A DNA stretch of 64,000 bases from CALVGQ01 sp964369385. Its GTDB lineage: Bacteria > Bacillota_I > Bacilli_A > Erysipelotrichales > Erysipelotrichaceae. The position numbers were made by a program, and so were the translations under genes. Each line of letters opens with the position of its first letter. Position 1 is the stretch's first letter. Positions 17,148 to 24,273 of this stretch are shown one piece after another. The notes under the pieces are model-generated. The model was not told the origin of the DNA and did not search any database. It was given only the letters and a program-made list of their open reading frames with translations. The stretch spans positions 49,860-113,859 of the forward strand of contig CAYJEY010000006.1 in NCBI GenBank assembly GCA_964369385.1. Reading direction: 5' to 3'.

Positions 17148-17806
17148 TGAAAAACAAACGTCTACAAGCAATAGTTAATCTTATTCCTGAAAATAGTATT
17201 GTTGCTGACATTGGTACTGATCATGGATACTTGCCATGTGAATTAATTCAAAAGAATATTGCAATCAAGTGTTATGCATGTGATATTGCGAAAATGCCAC
17301 TTGAAAGTGCAAAAGAGACGATTGAGAGATCGAATTTACAAAATCAAATTGAAACGATTTTATGTCCTGGAATTGAACTAGTACCAAATGATGCGAATGT
17401 TGTCGTGATTGCAGGGATGGGCTGGGTAAGCGCGAAGTCAATTTTAGAAAATGATTTTGATAAATTATCACAGTTTGATTTAGTGATTGTACAAGTTAAT
17501 CGTGAAGTTGAAAATCTTCGAAAATGGATTGATCATCACCAATTTCATATTGAATATGAAGAGGTTGTATTGGACCGACTCTATTATCAAATTGTTGCAT
17601 TTTCACCAAAAAAACAGGCTAAACACAGATTGACTAGATATGAAATAGAATTTGGACCTTTATTAATTCATAAAAAAAATGATGCAATGAGAAGTTATTT
17701 TGAACACATTTTAAATCGTAATCAAGAATTACTAAGTAAAATTGGAGAAGATAGTGAAAAGTCCAAAGAGGTTAAGTCCAAAATAGAATTTTTGAAAAAA
17801 CTATAA
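17147..17806 (+). CDS. trmK: tRNA (adenine(22)-N1)-methyltransferase TrmK
   Basis: SAM-dependent enzyme that methylates A22 of tRNA. 219 residues: SAM site VADIGTDHGYLPCEL, and the family IAGMG motif followed by QVNRE, with a helical C-terminus. Oddities: the IAGMGG motif reads IAGMGW and QPNRE reads QVNRE, so the catalytic pocket is slightly atypical. The ATG overlaps the rpoD stop (TAATG). Downstream Nif3-like gene, common in this locus, is missing; a terminator follows instead. Confidence 0.9.
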   Translation: MKNKRLQAIVNLIPENSIVADIGTDHGYLPCELIQKNIAIKCYACDIAKMPLESAKETIERSNLQNQIETILCPGIELVPNDANVVVIAGMGWVSAKSILENDFDKLSQFDLVIVQVNREVENLRKWIDHHQFHIEYEEVVLDRLYYQIVAFSPKKQAKHRLTRYEIEFGPLLIHKKNDAMRSYFEHILNRNQELLSKIGEDSEKSKEVKSKIEFLKKL

Positions 17807-17807
17807 A

Positions 17808-17830
17808 AGAAGGGGAAACTCTTCTTTTTT
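17808..17830 (+). terminator. Intrinsic terminator after trmK
   Basis: AAGAAG pairs with CTTCTT around GGGGAAACT-type loop, followed by T6. Ends the ybeY-to-trmK transcription unit. Confidence 0.75.
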
Positions 17831-17883
17831 AATGCTTTTAAGGTTAAAGTTTGCTAATATAATTAAGTATGGAGGATTATATC

Positions 17884-19095
17884 ATGAAATATTTAAATAT
17901 AAATGAAAAATCTGTTCTTTTTATAAATGCTATGTATACATTTGCATCTGCCTTGTCTGTTGTGTTTGTGAATGTATACTTATTTGAGTATACAAAATCT
18001 TTTGTAGTGATGGTGATTTATACGATGTTTCGTGTAATAATGATTCCGATATTTTTTGCCTTTGGGGCTAAGAAGATGCTAAAACGAGGGTTCTCATTAC
18101 CGATTGCACTTGGGTTGTTTTTGATCATTTCACAGTTGATATTTATTTTAACATGTGGAGATATTATTGCATCTAGTGTATATGCTGTATTTTTTGCAGC
18201 AATATTAAATGGATCTGGGGAAGGTTTTTTTTGGTTAAGTATCAATAGCTTAAATCAATATATATCTACTCCAGAATCAAGAGGAAGATATTTATCAATT
18301 TTAGGTATTTTTAGCAATATTATGAATATTTTAGGTCCATTAATTGCTTCTTTTATAATAACTCGTTCCACAAGTGATTTAGATGCATATCAATTTATAT
18401 TTCAACTCGTGATTGCCATATATATTATAATGACCTTAGTTTCATTTAAAATAAAAGTGAGTTATTCACCTAAACCTGTAAAACTTCGACACTGCATTAT
18501 GCTAGGTAAAGATCCTCAATGGAATTATGTGCTGTTGAGTACTATGTTTTATGGGATAAGAGAATCAGTAACGATGACTTTAACAGGTTTGCTTGTATAC
18601 GATGCAACCTCAAGCAGTGGAAGCTTATACAGCCAATTACTTGCGTTATTTGCCCTTATCACAATTGTTTCGTATCGTGTAGTTGCGCGTAAGATGCAAA
18701 GACATAATCGGATGAAGTGGTATGTCTTTGGCGCATGCGGAGTCGCCTTGAGTACTACATGTTTAGTTTTTATCCCTAATATTATAGGGGCAATACTTTT
18801 TGGAGTAATAAATGCTATAGCGCTCCCAATGTATGCGAATGCATGGCAAATTATTATTATGAATGCGACTACGGATTACATGGAATCAGAGAATGTAGTA
18901 AATCGAGTAGTTGTGCGCGATATTTATATTGCAATAGGAAGAAATATTGGGCTAGTTAGTATCGTGTTGTTTTATCTGCTATTTCCCGACTATTATCTTG
19001 TGATTGGTGTGCTATTTACATCATTATTTGCGATTATACTGGTAACGTATTCGACTATATATCATCGGCAAAGAGATAAATTAAAAAAGTCCTAA
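17884..19095 (+). CDS. Major facilitator superfamily transporter
   Basis: Membrane protein of 403 residues with about 12 hydrophobic segments and the MFS layout (two six-helix halves, basic loop ARKMQRHNRMKWY between them). Contains GSGEGFFWLSINSLNQYISTPESRGRYLSILGIFSNIMNILGPLIASFI, resembling YxaM/YqjV-type bacterial MFS proteins of unknown substrate. The start is ATG 17884 because GGAGG lies 8 nt upstream; an in-frame ATG at 17869 overlaps that site. TATAAT lies at 17858. The stop overlaps the convergent cysE gene by 4 bases. Substrate cannot be inferred. Confidence 0.82.
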   Translation: MKYLNINEKSVLFINAMYTFASALSVVFVNVYLFEYTKSFVVMVIYTMFRVIMIPIFFAFGAKKMLKRGFSLPIALGLFLIISQLIFILTCGDIIASSVYAVFFAAILNGSGEGFFWLSINSLNQYISTPESRGRYLSILGIFSNIMNILGPLIASFIITRSTSDLDAYQFIFQLVIAIYIIMTLVSFKIKVSYSPKPVKLRHCIMLGKDPQWNYVLLSTMFYGIRESVTMTLTGLLVYDATSSSGSLYSQLLALFALITIVSYRVVARKMQRHNRMKWYVFGACGVALSTTCLVFIPNIIGAILFGVINAIALPMYANAWQIIIMNATTDYMESENVVNRVVVRDIYIAIGRNIGLVSIVLFYLLFPDYYLVIGVLFTSLFAIILVTYSTIYHRQRDKLKKS

Positions 19096-19616
19096 GACTT
19101 TTTTGGTTTGATTAATTTTGCAGGACTTCCAACTGCTGTGTAGTTATCAGGGACATCAATAAATAGTGTTGCATTTGCACCGACTTTTGCGTTCTCACCG
19201 ATGGTGATATTCCCTAAAACTTTAGCACCAGCGCCAATAACTGCATGATTTTTTACAGTTGGATGTCGCTTTTCATTTTTACTACTGACACCACCAAGTG
19301 TAACTTGGTGATACAATTTTACATAATCATGAATTACTGCTGTTTCTCCGATTACAACACCCATCCCGTGGTCAATGAATAAACCAATTCCAATTTTGGC
19401 ACCGGGATGAATTTCAATTCCGGTCATAAACCTAGCAAATTGAGAAACAAATCTGGCTAGAAATTTTAGTTTTATACAATACAGCATATGAGCTAAGCGA
19501 TAGAGTAATATAGCATGTACACTTGGATAGAGTAATAGAATTTCAAATATATTTCGAGCTGCAGGGTCTGTTTTTTTTATGTGCTTGACTTGTGCACGTA
19601 TATCTTTCATCATCAT
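19092..19616 (-). CDS. cysE: Serine O-acetyltransferase
   Basis: Makes O-acetylserine from serine and acetyl-CoA, first step of cysteine synthesis. 174 residues: N-terminal helical part then the left-handed beta-helix hexapeptide repeats (IHPGAKIGIGLFIDHGMGVVIGETAVI and later repeats VIGAGAKVLGNITIGENAKVGANA). The short form lacks the long N-terminal domain of enterobacterial CysE, as in many Bacillota. AAGG lies 6 nt before the first of three consecutive ATGs. It is divergent from cysK, so the pathway is split across a shared 97-nt control region. No T-box is seen there. Confidence 0.93.
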   Translation of the reverse strand: MMMKDIRAQVKHIKKTDPAARNIFEILLLYPSVHAILLYRLAHMLYCIKLKFLARFVSQFARFMTGIEIHPGAKIGIGLFIDHGMGVVIGETAVIHDYVKLYHQVTLGGVSSKNEKRHPTVKNHAVIGAGAKVLGNITIGENAKVGANATLFIDVPDNYTAVGSPAKLIKPKKS

Positions 19617-19685
19617 TATTTACCTTCAATCTATTAATATTATAGAATTGCTTAAGGCGTTATGCAAGAAATATGATTTTCAGTA

Positions 19686-19694
19686 TGCTATACT
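19686..19694 (+). promoter_or_regulatory. Extended -10 promoter of cysK
   Basis: TGCTATACT (TGnTATACT) lies 19 nt upstream of the cysK start, with AAGGAG in between. No clear -35. Confidence 0.55.
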
Positions 19695-19713
19695 TTGGCT
19701 AAGGAGTGAATTT

Positions 19714-20652
19714 ATGTTAATTGAAAATATAATCGATACAATCGGAGAGACACCGCTTCTAAGGTGTTCACAATTAGAAAAGAAATACAATTTAAAAGCA
19801 AATTTGTATGCAAAATTAGAGATGTTTAATCCAGGAGGTTCTATTAAAGATCGCCCTGTTTACAACATGTTAGTTCATGCAATCAAAGACAAAGTCATTG
19901 AAAAAGAAGGAACCGTTATTGAAGCAACAAGTGGGAATACAGGAATTGCACTTGCAATGTGTTGTGCGTCACTGGGACTTAAGTGTCTTATTGTAATGCC
20001 AGAATCAATGAGTATGGAACGTCGAAAATTGATAGTACAATATGGGGCAAAGCTTATCTTAACACCGGCAAAGCTTGGGATGAGCGGGGCTATTGCCAAG
20101 GCGGAAGAAATTAGAAAAGAAATTCAAAACTCTATGATTCTTTCACAATTTTCAAATCCAAACAATCCTTCGATTCATCGATTAAGTACGGGTGTAGAAA
20201 TTGCCCATGATTTGGATGGTGCGGTTGATATTTTAGTTGCAGGAGTTGGAACAGGTGGGACAATTAGTGGGATTGCTACAGCATTTTCACAGTTGAAAAT
20301 TGATGCTCACATCGTTGCAGTTGAACCGAGTGAATCACCTGTTTTATCTAAAGGTAATGCAGGTCCACATAAAATTCAGGGAATAGGAGCTGGATTTGTA
20401 CCAGAAAATTGTAATGTTGAATTAATTAATGAAGTGAGGACTGCTTCCTATCAAGAAGCCATAGATGCTTCGCGGAGTCTTGCAAAAACGGAAGGTGTTC
20501 TTGCTGGAATATCTGCAGGGGCATCATTGCATGTTGCTTTACAGTTTGCTACAATGAGTGAAAATGAAAGTAAAAATATCGTTGTAGTTATTCCAGATAC
20601 TGGAGAAAGATATATTTCAAATGAATTGTTTGAATATAAAGAAGAAAGCTAA
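19714..20652 (+). CDS. cysK: Cysteine synthase (O-acetylserine thiol-lyase)
   Basis: PLP enzyme that makes cysteine from O-acetylserine and sulfide. 312 residues: PLP lysine in NPGGSIKDRP, substrate loop EATSGNTGIALA, phosphate-binding glycine loop VGTGGTISG, and the C-terminal ISAGAS serine motif. Start ATG 19714 is set by AAGGAG 8 nt upstream; the frame stays open upstream but that part lies in the divergent promoter region. The product acts with CysE, encoded on the other strand, and the two may form the cysteine synthase complex. Confidence 0.96.
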   Translation: MLIENIIDTIGETPLLRCSQLEKKYNLKANLYAKLEMFNPGGSIKDRPVYNMLVHAIKDKVIEKEGTVIEATSGNTGIALAMCCASLGLKCLIVMPESMSMERRKLIVQYGAKLILTPAKLGMSGAIAKAEEIRKEIQNSMILSQFSNPNNPSIHRLSTGVEIAHDLDGAVDILVAGVGTGGTISGIATAFSQLKIDAHIVAVEPSESPVLSKGNAGPHKIQGIGAGFVPENCNVELINEVRTASYQEAIDASRSLAKTEGVLAGISAGASLHVALQFATMSENESKNIVVVIPDTGERYISNELFEYKEES

Positions 20653-20676
20653 TCGCAAATTACGATTAGCTTTTTA
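20647..20676 (+). terminator. Intrinsic terminator after cysK
   Basis: AGCTAATCG pairs with CGATTAGCT around CAAATTA, then T5. Confidence 0.8.
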
Positions 20677-20708
20677 TAAATAAAAGACGAATAGCTATCT
20701 ATTCGTCT
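20671..20708 (-). terminator. Intrinsic terminator after rpsT
   Basis: AGACGAATAG (20685-20694) pairs with CTATTCGTCT (20699-20708) around a 4-nt loop; on the minus strand it is followed by TTTTATTTATAAAAA. It lies just left of the cysK terminator. Confidence 0.75.
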
Positions 20709-20752
20709 AATTATTTGTTGGAATCATCTATTGATTCATGCCTCTTTAGTAA

Positions 20753-21013
20753 TTAAATACTATTTACTGCTTTAGAAAGGCGTGATTTTTGACGAGCAAC
20801 ATAATTTTTATGTTTTAAATGACTTGTAATTGCGCTATCAAGTAATGAAGCAGCGTGATTATAAGCTTCTGTTGCAGCAACTTTATCTTTTGCTTCTACA
20901 GCTTTAACTACATTTTTGATTGCAGTTTTTAATGCAGATTTCTCAGCGTTTTTTGCTGCATTTTTCTTTAAGTTAGTGATCGCTCTCTTTTTTTGTGATT
21001 TGATATTTGGCAT
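20753..21013 (-). CDS. rpsT: 30S ribosomal protein S20
   Basis: Ribosomal protein that binds 16S rRNA in the body of the 30S subunit. 86 residues, begins MPNIKSQKKRAITNLKKNAAKN and has the Lys/Ala-rich three-helix pattern with KTAIKNVVKAVEA and LLDSAITSHLKHKNYVARQKSRLSKAV. AGGAGG-type site lies upstream on the minus strand. It is divergent from gpr, the arrangement found in Bacillus. Confidence 0.97.
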   Translation of the reverse strand: MPNIKSQKKRAITNLKKNAAKNAEKSALKTAIKNVVKAVEAKDKVAATEAYNHAASLLDSAITSHLKHKNYVARQKSRLSKAVNSI

Positions 21014-21069
21014 GCCTACACCTCCTACTAGTTAATACCTTTTGAATTATACCAAAGCATCGAAGAAAA

Positions 21070-21101
21070 TGCAAATATTTCTTAACTAAATGCACATACT
21101 A
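21070..21101 (+). promoter_or_regulatory. Forespore (SigG/SigF-type) promoter of gpr, candidate
   Basis: CATACTA at 21095-21101 exactly matches the forespore sigma -10 consensus CATAMTA. TGCAAATA at 21070-21077 lies 17 nt upstream and partly fits the TGMATA -35. The gpr start is 18 nt downstream. In B. subtilis gpr is a SigF/SigG gene. Confidence 0.6.
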
Positions 21102-21118
21102 ATGTTAAGGAGGTATTT

Positions 21119-21967
21119 ATGAACTACCGTACTGATATTGCATATGATGAAATTCATCAATTAATTGACCAAAAAACTGTTGTTTCTCATCAAAAAAAAT
21201 ACAATGATGTTATATCTCACCATATACAAGTTCTACATCAAGATAATCCACTTGAAAAAGAAGTAGGTGACTACATTACAGTTGAATTGCCGGACTTGTA
21301 TGATGCACATAAGAGAGATGAGTGTAGCATCGTTGTGGAAGATGCTTTGAAAACGCTATTGCCACAAGATGCTAAAAAAATATTAATTGTAGGACTTGGG
21401 AATGAACAAGTAACCTCTGATTCACTAGGACCACAAGTGGCATCGATGATTTTTGTAACTTCACATCTGATACGACTTGAAAAAATTGAAAGCTCGATAA
21501 ATGATGTGAGTGTAATCGTACCAAAAGTGATGGGACAAACTGGAATTGAGACGGCTGAAATTGTGCATGCCATATGTCATCAAATTAATCCTGATTTAGT
21601 TATCGCTATTGATGCATTAGCTACAAATTCTATTGAAAGAATTAATCGTGTTATCCAAGTGTCTAATACTGGAATAAGACCTGGTGGAGGAGTTCGTAAT
21701 CATCGAAAGGCGATTCATTATGATGATCTTCATATTCCCGTTATTGCTATTGGTGTTGCGACAGTGATGAGTGTACAAAGTTTATTCCAACAAATATTAA
21801 GTGAGACTCAAGTCGATAGTGACGAAATTGCATCGTATTTCAATTCACAGACAAAGTTTGATATGGTAATGACGCCAAAAGAGATGGACGAGGATTTGCA
21901 TCATTTAGCACAAATTATTGCGTTAGCGATTAATCAAGCACTTTTCCCCCGTGTCGAACAATTTTAG
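21119..21967 (+). CDS. gpr: Germination protease GPR
   Basis: Endopeptidase made in the forespore as a zymogen and active at germination, when it cleaves small acid-soluble spore proteins. 282 residues with the family signatures: ILIVGLGNEQVTSDSLGP, PKVMGQTGIETAEI, VIAIDALATNSIERINRVIQVSNTGIRPGGGVRN. It is shorter than the 370-residue Bacillus enzyme, mainly at the N-terminal prosequence and C-terminus. AAGGAGG lies upstream of the ATG. The rpsT-gpr-spoIIP order is the same as in B. subtilis. Its presence argues that the organism makes spores with SASPs; no SASP gene lies in this window. Confidence 0.93.
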   Translation: MNYRTDIAYDEIHQLIDQKTVVSHQKKYNDVISHHIQVLHQDNPLEKEVGDYITVELPDLYDAHKRDECSIVVEDALKTLLPQDAKKILIVGLGNEQVTSDSLGPQVASMIFVTSHLIRLEKIESSINDVSVIVPKVMGQTGIETAEIVHAICHQINPDLVIAIDALATNSIERINRVIQVSNTGIRPGGGVRNHRKAIHYDDLHIPVIAIGVATVMSVQSLFQQILSETQVDSDEIASYFNSQTKFDMVMTPKEMDEDLHHLAQIIALAINQALFPRVEQF

Positions 21968-21970
21968 CAT

Positions 21971-21995
21971 ATATTCAGGTATCTTTTCATACAGT
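21971..21995 (+). promoter_or_regulatory. Mother-cell (SigE-type) promoter of spoIIP, candidate
   Basis: ATATT (21971-21975), 12-nt spacer, then CATACAGT (21988-21995), matching the SigE -10 CATACAnT. It lies between the gpr stop and the spoIIP start. Confidence 0.55.
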
Positions 21996-22015
21996 AGAGT
22001 AGGAGGAGATACCTT

Positions 22016-22852
22016 TTGAAAAACAAGTTTAAGATTATGTTTAAAATAGTGATTATAGTTGTTTTAGTATATATGCCAATCAAAATTATAAATCCTCAAG
22101 TGGATGGATGGAACGTCCAGATGATGATTTCCAATTGGTTAGTTAATCCTCAAGTTGAAATAGATACAGATAATCTTACATACCTGATTTCCAATATTCC
22201 AGATCTCGATTCAATTCTAAGCAAAGAAGAACAAATCGAAATTATTGAACCTATAATTCCTACATTTAATCCTCATCAAAGTGAGTCACCTCGAATTTTA
22301 CTTTATAATACACATCAAACAGAATTGTATGCTGATGGAATCTCAATTTATGAGGTTACGATTGCTTTTGTACAAATGCTTCAAGATGAGGGATTTGAAG
22401 TAGTCTTTATTAGCGATGATTTTAGTCAGGTTGCGAATGAAGAAGGTTTAGATTATAGCCAACTTTATAGTATATCACGCCGTTTTGTTAATGAAGCATT
22501 TGTAAACTATGGTGGTTTTGATTTAGTGATTGATGTACATCGAGATGCATGTGATCGTGATGTTAGTCTACACTTAAATAATGAAATCAGCTATGCACGA
22601 TTAATGTTTGTTATTGGAATGAAATCAAGTAATATGGACGAAGTATATGAATTGTCTTCGTACTATACTGACAAAATGCAACAAATCAGTAGCGGTATAA
22701 TGAGAGAGCCATTTGAAAGAGCATCTATCTATAACCAAGATATGTTTTCTAAGATGTTATTATTAGAAGTAGGTGGTCATTTAAATACATCATCTGAAGC
22801 TCTTCGCTCGCTTGAATTATTTGCTAAAGTATTGAAGGAGGATTACCAATGA
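22016..22852 (+). CDS. spoIIP: Stage II sporulation protein P (SpoIIP amidase/endopeptidase)
   Basis: Membrane-anchored peptidoglycan hydrolase of the DMP engulfment complex. 278 residues: one N-terminal membrane segment (about 8-25), then the catalytic SpoIIP domain with LLYNTHQTELY, LVIDVHRDACDRD and MLLLEVGGHLNTSSEALRSLE, which carry the zinc-binding His and Glu residues of the family. The start is TTG 22016, with AGGAGGAG 7 nt upstream; no in-frame ATG fits. It overlaps the next small membrane gene by 4 bases. The N-terminal region between membrane segment and catalytic domain is short compared with Bacillus. Confidence 0.92.
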   Translation: MKNKFKIMFKIVIIVVLVYMPIKIINPQVDGWNVQMMISNWLVNPQVEIDTDNLTYLISNIPDLDSILSKEEQIEIIEPIIPTFNPHQSESPRILLYNTHQTELYADGISIYEVTIAFVQMLQDEGFEVVFISDDFSQVANEEGLDYSQLYSISRRFVNEAFVNYGGFDLVIDVHRDACDRDVSLHLNNEISYARLMFVIGMKSSNMDEVYELSSYYTDKMQQISSGIMREPFERASIYNQDMFSKMLLLEVGGHLNTSSEALRSLELFAKVLKEDYQ

Positions 22853-23142
22853 AACGATTTCTATTTGATGCTCTATTGATTTTTATGGTTGTATTTATGG
22901 GACGTGTGGCTATTACGATGAATGAAGAAGTAGATATTAATCAAAGGATACAATCATTTAACTATCAAGTTGAAAGTAATGAAATTATAGAAACACCAAA
23001 AATACACGTTACACTTAATCAAACAGAAGAAAACTGGGCAGGGCAATTTGGCGAAGATTTAAGCGGGATGTGTGTTGATTTCATTGATGGTTCAATTAAA
23101 TTTGTGTCAACATTTTTTAGTGAAAATCTTTTTGAACCGTGA
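22849..23142 (+). CDS. Small membrane protein in the YqxA position
   Basis: A 97-residue protein with one N-terminal membrane segment (about 5-22) and a soluble, presumably outer, domain ending in a conserved-looking hydrophobic stretch CVDFIDGSIKFVSTFFSENLF. It overlaps the spoIIP stop (ATGA). In B. subtilis yqxA, a small one-pass membrane protein of unknown function, lies directly after spoIIP, so this may be its counterpart; sequence similarity is not clear enough to name it. AAGGAGG precedes the start. Inferred sporulation link comes only from coupling to spoIIP. Confidence 0.75.
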   Translation: MKRFLFDALLIFMVVFMGRVAITMNEEVDINQRIQSFNYQVESNEIIETPKIHVTLNQTEENWAGQFGEDLSGMCVDFIDGSIKFVSTFFSENLFEP

Positions 23143-23171
23143 TATAATTTGTCAAGAAATGAGTGATTATA

Positions 23172-24098
23172 ATGAAAAAAAAAGTTGTATTTATGGGAAC
23201 CCCAATATTCGCGACAGCGATTCTTGAAAGTTTATTAAAATTGGAAGAAGTTGAAGTTATAGGAGTAGTTTCACAGCCAGATAAAAAAGTAGGAAGAAAA
23301 CAAGTACTTACTCCGACTCCAGTAAAGGCTTTAGCTCAAACGTGTAATATAGATGTTTTTCAACCAATTTCTATTAAATCAGATTATCAACAAATCATTG
23401 ATTGGAATCCTGATTTAGTTGTGACATGTGCATATGGTCAAATCGTACCTAAAGAAGTGCTCTATGCATTTGAGTTTCCTTGTATTAATGTTCACGCCTC
23501 TCTTTTACCAAAGTATCGTGGAGGTGCTCCGATTCATAAGGCAATTATTGAAGGCGAGAGGGAAACTGGAATTACATTGATGCAAATGGTTGAAAAGATG
23601 GATGCTGGCCAAATGTATGCAAAAGAAGTAGTAGCGATTTCAATTGATGATACAATGGCTACTTTACATGATAAATTAATGTTGGCAGGAAGCAAATTAA
23701 TTAATGAACAGCTTCCAAAGTTTTTGACAAATCAATTAGTTGGTGAAGCACAAGATGAAAGACTTGTATCATTTGCAAGGAATATTTCTAAGGATGAAGA
23801 GTTGATTGATCCAAGACAAGATGTATTAAAGGTGTATAATCATATTCGCGGACTCATCTCATGGCCAGTAGGGTATATCATTGTAAATGATAAAAAAATT
23901 AAATTGCACGAAGTTGCTTTAACTCATCAAAAAATCAAAGCAACTCCTGGAGAATTAATACAACATTCGCATTGTTTATATCTATGTTGTGAAAATGGAT
24001 TGATTGAGATTAAACAACTTCAATTGGAAGGGAAATCTCGCACTACTGCACAAGATTTTATTAATGGAGCAAAAAATTATATTGCCAATACTAACTAG
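23172..24098 (+). CDS. fmt: Methionyl-tRNA formyltransferase
   Basis: Formylates initiator Met-tRNA using 10-formyl-tetrahydrofolate. 308 residues: GTPIFATAILESLL N-terminus, folate/catalytic segment CINVHASLLPKYRGGAPIHKAIIEGERETGITLMQMVEKMDAGQM (with the Asn-His-Asp catalytic trio), and a C-terminal OB domain that begins near SFARNISKDEELID. Start ATG 23172 follows GAGTGATTATA with a weak ribosome site; TATAAT at 23143 gives it its own possible promoter. It has no def partner here and is inserted between the spoIIP group and lepA, unlike Bacillus. Confidence 0.96.
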   Translation: MKKKVVFMGTPIFATAILESLLKLEEVEVIGVVSQPDKKVGRKQVLTPTPVKALAQTCNIDVFQPISIKSDYQQIIDWNPDLVVTCAYGQIVPKEVLYAFEFPCINVHASLLPKYRGGAPIHKAIIEGERETGITLMQMVEKMDAGQMYAKEVVAISIDDTMATLHDKLMLAGSKLINEQLPKFLTNQLVGEAQDERLVSFARNISKDEELIDPRQDVLKVYNHIRGLISWPVGYIIVNDKKIKLHEVALTHQKIKATPGELIQHSHCLYLCCENGLIEIKQLQLEGKSRTTAQDFINGAKNYIANTN

Positions 24099-24119
24099 GT
24101 GAAATCTTCACCTTTTTTT
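24097..24119 (+). terminator. Intrinsic terminator after fmt
   Basis: AGGTGAA pairs with TTCACCT around a 3-nt loop, then T7; the stem begins at the fmt stop codon. Confidence 0.82.
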
Positions 24120-24241
24120 CTTTCTAATAGTAAACTCATACTAAAATAACTAATTATTTAGTCTAGTTCATAAAAAGAAGTACTAAAGTTGTTGAATTTA
24201 TCTTGGATTTTGATTTTTTTCTTTAATTGAAGGGTGGTATT

Positions 24242-24250
24242 TGTTATAAT
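24242..24250 (+). promoter_or_regulatory. Extended -10 promoter of lepA
   Basis: TGTTATAAT lies 24 nt before the lepA ATG, with AAGGAGG in between. TTGAAG at 24227 is too close to serve as -35 at normal spacing. The remainder of the 150-nt gap is AT-rich with no other element seen. Confidence 0.6.
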
Positions 24251-24273
24251 TGTGTGAGTCAAGGAGGTAGGTT

